Positions 4,220 to 8,928 of a stretch of 8,928 nt of DNA are shown here, in pieces (the stretch's first letter is position 1; the number at the start of each line of letters is the position of its first letter). A model generated the notes under the pieces. That model saw only the letters and a program-made list of their open reading frames with translations, made no database searches and was not told where the DNA came from. This DNA is from an uncultured Hyphomicrobiales bacterium. Lineage in GTDB: Bacteria; Pseudomonadota; Alphaproteobacteria; Rhizobiales; Rhizobiaceae. The stretch is taken from the NCBI GenBank assembly GCA_943908365.1, contig CALTTH010000140.1, positions 1 through 8,928 of the forward strand, in the 5' to 3' direction. The position numbers were made by a program, and so were the translations under genes.

Positions 4220-7200
4220 TCAGGTATGGACTTCGGTCGCCTGTTGGGGCGACGCGCTCCGCCTGATCGCGAGCCGCCGCACGACCACATAGAAGATCGG
4301 CGTCAGAAGCAGGCCGAATAGCGTCACGCCGAGCATGCCGGCAAAGACGGCGATGCCCATGGCGTGCCGCATTTCGGCGCCCGCTCCGGTGGCGATGACG
4401 AGCGGAATCACGCCGGCAATGAAGGCGAGCGACGTCATCAGGATCGGCCGAAGGCGCAGGCGGGCCGCTTCGAGAACGGCGGCCAACGGATCGACGCCTT
4501 CATCCTCCTTCGCTCGGGCGAACTCGACGATTAGGATTGCGTTCTTCGCGGCAAGTCCGACCAGAACGACAAAGCCGATCTGCGTGAAGATGTTGTTGTC
4601 GCCGCCAGTGAACCACACCCCGGCGATCGCCGAGAGGAGCGCCATTGGAGCGATCAGCAGCACCGCGAAGGGAAGCGACCAACTGTTGTACTGCGCCGCG
4701 AGGATCAGGAACGCGAGCAAGACGGACAGCGGGAAGACATACATCGCTGTGTCGCCGGCCTGCTTCTCCTGATAGGCGAGATCGGTCCATTCGAAGGCCA
4801 TGCCCGCTGGCAAGGTTTCGGATGCGATGCGCTCCATGGCGGCGGTGGCCTGCCCGAACGAGTATCCGAGCGCGGGACTGCCGCTGATGTCCGCAGAGGG
4901 GAAGCCGTTATAGTGCATGACACGATCGGGGCCTGAGCTGTGCTTGATGGTCAGCAGAGCCGAAAGCGGAATCATGTTGCCGGTCGCGTTGCGGACCTTC
5001 AGGCGGCCGATGTCCTCGGGCTGCATGCGGAACGGCGCGTCCGCCTGCACCATCACGCGGTAGGTGCGGCCGAAGCGATTGAAGTCGTTCGCGTAGAGCG
5101 AGCCGAGGTTGACCTGCAACGTCTCGAAGATGGTATTGAGCGGCACGCCTTGCGACTTCGCTTTCACCCTGTCGATATCGACCTGCACCTGCGGCGCGTT
5201 CACCTGGAAACTTGCCAGCATGCCGGCCAGCTCGGGCGTCTGCATCGCTCTGCCCATGACCGCGCCTTGAGCCTGCGCGAGCGCCTCGAAGCCGAGGCCC
5301 GCTCGATCCTCGATCTGGATCTTGAAGCCGCCGGTCGAACCAAGTCCCGGAACGGGCGGCGGCGGGAAGATGCCGGCGAAGCCATCGGGAATCTGGCTGA
5401 ACTTGCCCATGAGCTTGCCGGCGATGGCAAAGGCCGAAAGAGACGGGTCCTTTCGTTCGTCGAACGGCTTGAGCATCGTGAACATGACGGCCGCATTGGG
5501 GATGTTGACCATGCCGTTGACCGAGAGCCCTGGAAACGCGACGACACTCTCCACGCCCGGCTCGGCCAGCGCGATCTCCGACATTTTCTTGACGACGGCC
5601 TCGGTGCGGTCGAGCGAAGCGCCAGTCGGGAGCTGGGCGATGCCGACGAGATAGTATTTGTCCTGGGCCGGCACGAAGCCGCCCGGCACCGTCTGGAAGC
5701 CGACCCACGTCATGCCGACCAGGCCGGCATAGACGAGCAGGACGAGAACACTGAGCCTCGCGGCACGGCGCACCGACCAGACGTAGGCGGTCGAAGCGCC
5801 GTCGAAGAAGCGATTGAACAGCCGGAAGAACCAGCCGAACAGGAAGTCGATCACGCGGGTCAGGAGATCGCGCTTCACGTCGCCGTGGTGGGGTTTCAGG
5901 AGCACGCCAGCAAGCGCGGGAGAGAGCGTGAGGGAGTTGATCGCCGACAGGATGGTCGAGATCGCAATCGTCAGCGCAAACTGGCGGTAGAATTCGCCCT
6001 GCAAGCCCGAGAGGAACGCCGATGGAATGAACACGGCCGACAGGACAGAGGTGATGGCTACGATCGGCCCCGTCACCTCGTCCATGGCCTTGCGCGCCGC
6101 CTCTTTCGGCGTTTCCCCAAGCGCGATGTGGCGCTCGACGTTCTCGACCACGACGATCGCGTCGTCGACCACGATGCCGATCGAGAGAACGAGGCCGAAG
6201 AGGGACAACGTGTTCAGCGAGAAACCGAACATATACATCAGCGCAAATGTGCCGACCAAGGAGACGGGAACGGCGACAAGGGGAATAATCGACGCCCGCC
6301 ACGTCTGGAGGAACAGAACCACGACGATAACGACCAGCACGACGGCTTCGAGCAGCGTCATGACCACAGCTTCGAGAGACGCCTTGACGAACACCGTTGG
6401 ATCGTAGGCGATCCGATATTCGATGCCTTCCGGAAAGCCCTTCTGAAGTTCGGCCATGGTGGTGCGGACGGCGCTCGATACGTCGAGCGCATTCGCGCCG
6501 GGGCTTTGGATGATCTGCATCGCGAGCGCCGGCTTGCCGTTGAGGAGGCTACGAAGGGCATAGGAGTCTGCGCCAAGCTCGATGCGGGCAACGTCGCGCA
6601 AGCGGGTGACCTGACCGTCGGTGCCTGTCTTTACGACGATCTCGCCGAACTGCTGCTCACTGGACAGCCTTCCGAGCGTGTTGACCGTCACCTGAAACGC
6701 GGCCGAGGCTTCGGGCTGCTGGCCGACCGAGCCGGCGGCCACCTGAACGTTCTGTTCCTGAATCGCCCCAACGACGTCGCTGGCGGTCAGCCCCCTCGCG
6801 GCCACCTTGGCCGGATCGAGCCACACGCGCATGGAATACTCGCCAGCCCCCCAGACGAGTACGTCACCCACACCTGACAGGCGCGCAAGCTGGTCGCGTA
6901 CCTGCAAGGTGGCGAAGTTCGACAGGTAGACGGGATCGTAGCGATTGTCGGGCGAGACGAGATGGACGACCATCAGGATGTCTGGGGACGTCTTCTGCGT
7001 CACGACCCCGATGCGCTGCACTTCCTGCGGAAGCCTGGGCAATGCGCGCGAAACGCGGTTCTGCACCTGAATCTGCGCCATGTCGGGATCGGTGCCCTGC
7101 TTGAACGCAATGGTCAGGGTCATGCGTCCGTCGGTCGCCGCCTGTGAACTCATGTAGAGCATATTCTCGACGCCGTTGATCGCCTGCTCCAGAGGGGCGG

Positions 7201-7390
7201 CGACGGTTTCGGCGATCACGGCGGGATTTGCGCCGGGATAGCTGGCGGTGACCTGCACCGTCGGCGGCGTGACCTGGGGATATTCGCTGAGCGGGAGCTT
7301 CAGGAGCGTGAGGCCGCCAGCGATCAGCATCAGGACGGACAGAACGACCGCGAAGATCGGGCGGTCGACGAAAAAGCGCGGGATATTCAT
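4220..7390 (-). CDS. RND multidrug efflux transporter, HAE1 family (MexF/OqxB/BepG-like)
   Basis: The 1056-residue protein has the standard AcrB-family length. It is an inner-membrane trimer that exchanges protons for drugs captured in the periplasm. It has TM1 at about 10-30, two large periplasmic domains (about 31-335 and 566-875), and twelve membrane segments. The proton-relay residues are all visible: D409 and D410 in GIVVDDAIVVVENVER (TM4) and K949 in GLAAKNAILIVEFAR (TM10). These match AcrB D407, D408 and K940. The start MNIPRFFVDRPIFA and the proline-rich FPPPPVPGLGSTGGF stretch (675-689) are typical of the MexF/OqxB branch. Its ATG overlaps the fusion-protein stop as ATGA, with AGGAGG (plus-strand 7398-7403) seven bases upstream, so translation is coupled. 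No break or missing key residue is seen. The substrates are not predictable from sequence; family members export fluoroquinolones, chloramphenicol, dyes and plant phenolics. Confidence 0.97.
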   Translation of the reverse strand: MNIPRFFVDRPIFAVVLSVLMLIAGGLTLLKLPLSEYPQVTPPTVQVTASYPGANPAVIAETVAAPLEQAINGVENMLYMSSQAATDGRMTLTIAFKQGTDPDMAQIQVQNRVSRALPRLPQEVQRIGVVTQKTSPDILMVVHLVSPDNRYDPVYLSNFATLQVRDQLARLSGVGDVLVWGAGEYSMRVWLDPAKVAARGLTASDVVGAIQEQNVQVAAGSVGQQPEASAAFQVTVNTLGRLSSEQQFGEIVVKTGTDGQVTRLRDVARIELGADSYALRSLLNGKPALAMQIIQSPGANALDVSSAVRTTMAELQKGFPEGIEYRIAYDPTVFVKASLEAVVMTLLEAVVLVVIVVVLFLQTWRASIIPLVAVPVSLVGTFALMYMFGFSLNTLSLFGLVLSIGIVVDDAIVVVENVERHIALGETPKEAARKAMDEVTGPIVAITSVLSAVFIPSAFLSGLQGEFYRQFALTIAISTILSAINSLTLSPALAGVLLKPHHGDVKRDLLTRVIDFLFGWFFRLFNRFFDGASTAYVWSVRRAARLSVLVLLVYAGLVGMTWVGFQTVPGGFVPAQDKYYLVGIAQLPTGASLDRTEAVVKKMSEIALAEPGVESVVAFPGLSVNGMVNIPNAAVMFTMLKPFDERKDPSLSAFAIAGKLMGKFSQIPDGFAGIFPPPPVPGLGSTGGFKIQIEDRAGLGFEALAQAQGAVMGRAMQTPELAGMLASFQVNAPQVQVDIDRVKAKSQGVPLNTIFETLQVNLGSLYANDFNRFGRTYRVMVQADAPFRMQPEDIGRLKVRNATGNMIPLSALLTIKHSSGPDRVMHYNGFPSADISGSPALGYSFGQATAAMERIASETLPAGMAFEWTDLAYQEKQAGDTAMYVFPLSVLLAFLILAAQYNSWSLPFAVLLIAPMALLSAIAGVWFTGGDNNIFTQIGFVVLVGLAAKNAILIVEFARAKEDEGVDPLAAVLEAARLRLRPILMTSLAFIAGVIPLVIATGAGAEMRHAMGIAVFAGMLGVTLFGLLLTPIFYVVVRRLAIRRSASPQQATEVHT

Positions 7391-8646
7391 TGACGCGCCT
7401 CCTGCGAGTCTGCCGCAGCCCGGTCATCTGTAGCGGTGTCGCCGGGCGCCATGGAGATCATCTGCGGAACTACCTGCATGCCTGGGCGGACGAGTCCTTT
7501 TACGATGATCTTGTCGGCCGGCTTGAGACCCGCCGCGACGACGCGCAGGCCATCGATCATGGGTCCGATTTCGACCGGGCGGTATTCCGCCTTGTTGTCG
7601 GCGCCGAGAGCGAGAACGTAGCGCCGCCCCTGGTCGATACCGATCGCCTGATCGTCGATGAGCACGGTCTGGGCTGGTTCGGCCGTGACGAGCTTGACCC
7701 GCGCGAACAGGCCGGGCGTCAGCCTGCCGTCCGGGTTCTTGACGATGGCTCTTGCGCGGATCGTCCCGGTGCTCCGGTCCACGCGGTTGCCGAGGAAGTC
7801 GAGTTCGCCGGCATGCGGAAAACCCGTATCGGTCATCAAGCCCAGATGCACCGGGAGCTTGCCGGCAACCGTTCCCGTCTCGGGTGCGCGGGCATTGGCT
7901 ACGAAGCCGAGATAGGTGGCTTCGTCGATGTCGAAATAGACGTAGAGCGGATCGGTCGCGACAATCGTGGTGAGGAGCGTCGCAGCGCCTGCATTGCCGC
8001 CGGTGACGAGATTGCCTTCCGTGACGAGGACCCGGTCGATGCGCCCAGCAATCGGCGCGGTGACGCGGGCAAAGGAGAGATCGAGTTCGGCGGCCGAGAC
8101 GGCAACCTTGGCGATGTCGACTTGCGCCTGGCGTTGACGCCGCATGGCCAGCGCGTCATCGAAAGCCTTGCGCGGCGCGTTGCCGTTCGAAGCGAGCGCC
8201 TCGGTGCGCCCGAAGTCGATCTCGGCCTGATCGAGCAGGACGTTTGCCTGCTGCAACTGCGCTTTGGCCGCGTTCAGGACCACCTCGAACGGTCGCGGAT
8301 CGATCTGGAAGAGAAGCTCGCCGGGCCGCACGAGACCGCCTTCGGGAACGCTGGCGGCGACGATCGCGCCGCCGACGCGCGGACGCAGCTCGATAGCCTT
8401 GGTCGCTTCCAGATGGCCGGTAAACTCAACGGATGGCGCGACCTTGCGCGTGATGACCTCGGCAACCGGCACCTGCGGAACAGGCATCTGTGCCGGCTGC
8501 GCGACAGCCTCCGACGCAGCGGTCGAGGAAGCAAGCGCCAGAACGCTTTTGGCGTAGGGTCCGATCTCGTCGCGATAGACGATGGCAAGCGTGCCACCGG
8601 CGATGACGGCGCCGGCTAAAAACAGGGCGGCGGCTTTATTACTCAT
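7387..8646 (-). CDS. RND efflux membrane fusion protein (MexE/OqxA/BepF-like)
   Basis: The 419-residue periplasmic adaptor links the RND pump to an outer-membrane channel. An N-terminal hydrophobic segment (about 5-24) anchors it in the inner membrane; there is no lipobox Cys, so it is a membrane-anchored rather than a lipidated adaptor. The first beta-barrel and lipoyl half follow (EFTGHLEATKAIELRPRVGG near 74-93, VRPGELLFQIDPRPF near 106-120). Then come an alpha-hairpin (about 121-190), the second lipoyl half (FARVTAPIAGRIDR, 192-205), and the beta-barrel and membrane-proximal domains to about 395. The C-terminal 25 residues are charged and low-complexity. The ATG at 8646 is preceded by GAAGGTGA on the coding strand. 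It is the first gene of the pump operon and is transcribed from the MerR-type promoter at 8712-8742. The WDEF-type motif of OqxA/MexE appears here as SVEFTG. Confidence 0.95.
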   Translation of the reverse strand: MSNKAAALFLAGAVIAGGTLAIVYRDEIGPYAKSVLALASSTAASEAVAQPAQMPVPQVPVAEVITRKVAPSVEFTGHLEATKAIELRPRVGGAIVAASVPEGGLVRPGELLFQIDPRPFEVVLNAAKAQLQQANVLLDQAEIDFGRTEALASNGNAPRKAFDDALAMRRQRQAQVDIAKVAVSAAELDLSFARVTAPIAGRIDRVLVTEGNLVTGGNAGAATLLTTIVATDPLYVYFDIDEATYLGFVANARAPETGTVAGKLPVHLGLMTDTGFPHAGELDFLGNRVDRSTGTIRARAIVKNPDGRLTPGLFARVKLVTAEPAQTVLIDDQAIGIDQGRRYVLALGADNKAEYRPVEIGPMIDGLRVVAAGLKPADKIIVKGLVRPGMQVVPQMISMAPGDTATDDRAAADSQEARQ

Positions 8647-8711
8647 TCTCGTTCACCTTCAAAAGGCGCGCGCCCCCGGCCAGCCGGATGCGGCGACGTT
8701 CATTTTCTGCG

Positions 8712-8742
8712 AAGGTGCGGTTTCCAACGATGGAAAGGTCAA
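8712..8742 (-). promoter_or_regulatory. MerR-type promoter/operator of the efflux operon
   Basis: Read on the minus strand, a -35 TTGACC (8742-8737) and a -10 CACCTT (8717-8712, keeping A2 and T6) are 19 bp apart, longer than the usual 17 and diagnostic of MerR-activated promoters. A perfect dyad TTTCCA-N4-TGGAAA (8721-8736) fills the spacer right after the -35, as in CueR, PbrR and SoxR targets. The predicted start is near 8705, giving a leader of about 60 nt before the fusion-protein ATG. The only MerR gene in the window is 3634-4083, at the other end of the pump genes. Confidence 0.72.
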
Positions 8743-8777
8743 GGGCCTTGCAGGATGTTTCCGAACAGACCCTTGAC
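8738..8777. repeat. 8-bp inverted repeat around the pump promoter's upstream edge
   Basis: GTCAAGGG (8738-8745) and CCCTTGAC (8770-8777) are perfectly complementary, 24 nt apart. Each arm contains a TTGAC -35-like core pointing outward: one is the pump promoter -35, the other (TTGACG, 8773-8778) faces the plus-strand frames at the window edge, although no good -10 follows it. Confidence 0.5.
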
Positions 8778-8859
8778 GCTGCCGCCTAGCCATGTCGTGG
8801 CCAACCGCATGTCTCGCTTCGCCGACGTCTTGGAAGAAGCGGAGTCCGTCCCCGAATGA
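8755..8859 (+). CDS. Small hypothetical ORF upstream of the right-edge gene
   Basis: The frame from the ATG at 8755 to the TGA at 8857-8859 gives 34 residues (beginning MFPNRPLTLPPSH). A shorter version from the ATG at 8809 gives 16 residues, ending RFADVLEEAESVPE. The stop overlaps the next ATG as ATGA, a coupling arrangement. The frame has an acidic helical tail but a poor ribosome site for either start (an AGG directly abuts the first). I do not recognise it; it could be a leader peptide, a small protein, or chance. Confidence 0.3.
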   Translation: MFPNRPLTLPPSHVVANRMSRFADVLEEAESVPE

Positions 8860-8928
8860 GCGCGATGGATCAGCGTTACCTCGACGGGCTCCAGTTGTGT
8901 GAAGCCGCCAGACCGATCCGGTTGGCGG
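8856..8928 (+). CDS. 5' end of an unidentified gene, runs off the window
   Basis: An open frame starts at the ATG at 8856 (or a second ATG at 8865) and continues to the last base, giving 24 complete codons (MSAMDQRYLDGLQL, then CEAARPIRLA). GGAG at 8841-8844 is 11 bases upstream. The frame just before this start reads Arg-rich and not protein-like, which supports starting here. It is divergent from the pump operon. The fragment is too short to name a family. Confidence 0.4.
   Translation, partial: MSAMDQRYLDGLQLCEAARPIRLA

Noticed and set aside
4908..6302. Minus-strand ORF of 464 residues inside the RND gene in another frame
   Set aside because: Arg/Pro-rich alternate frame of the transporter, which is itself uninterrupted, so there is no frameshift to explain.
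4940..6877. Very long plus-strand ORF (645 residues) opposite the RND gene
   Set aside because: It is antisense to a fully conserved transporter, rich in Arg, His, Asp and Glu with no motif, and is the usual by-product of high-GC codon use.
7390..8619. Plus-strand ORF of 409 residues opposite the fusion-protein gene
   Set aside because: Same shadow effect: charged, motif-free composition and complete overlap with a clear adaptor gene.
1..8928. CRISPR array, insertion sequence ends or long direct repeats
   Set aside because: No regularly spaced repeats, transposase or integrase frame, or matching terminal inverted repeats were seen. The only integration hint is the tRNA remnant.

Overview
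The window most likely comes from an alphaproteobacterium of the Hyphomicrobiales (rhizobia, Agrobacterium, Brucella relatives). It is GC-rich, uses several TTG starts, and its proteins are of types common there: an AlkA-like glycosylase, a rhizobial-type HNH protein, a DsbB-like oxidase and a MexEF/OqxAB/BepFG-like RND pump. The assignment is inferred from protein character and composition; no database search was possible.

Left part (1-1543) looks like ordinary chromosome: the 3' end of a DNA-3-methyladenine glycosylase gene, a 185-residue HNH endonuclease-family gene with its own plausible promoter, and, convergent to it, a dsbB-like gene whose start I move to the ATG at 1543.

Middle (1544-2347) is RNA-rich and has no convincing protein gene. 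It holds a strong sigma70-type promoter (1713-1740), an exact 5' half of a tRNA-Leu that stops at the end of the anticodon loop (1773-1811), a fold-back copy of that half's D-arm (1820-1831), a strong hairpin (1919-1947), and an intact tRNA-Leu(CAA) with encoded CCA (1968-2054). The 293 bases after it carry only weak overlapping reading frames.

Right part (2348-8646) is a minus-strand drug-efflux locus. In transcription order it contains a membrane fusion protein gene, an RND transporter gene overlapping it by 4 bp, a GC hairpin, a cysteine-free MerR-family regulator gene and a class A FAD monooxygenase gene 23 bp behind that. Upstream of the pump genes is a promoter with the MerR-type layout: a TTTCCA-N4-TGGAAA dyad inside a 19-bp spacer. 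The simplest reading is that the MerR protein senses an organic compound, switches on the pump, and is co-expressed with an enzyme that may oxidise the same or a related compound. No outer-membrane channel gene is present in the window.

Right edge (8755-8928) has a short plus-strand reading frame overlapping by 4 bp the start of a second frame that runs off the window; neither is recognised. The two most unusual things here are the truncated, fold-back tRNA-Leu under a strong promoter and the MerR/pump/monooxygenase circuit.
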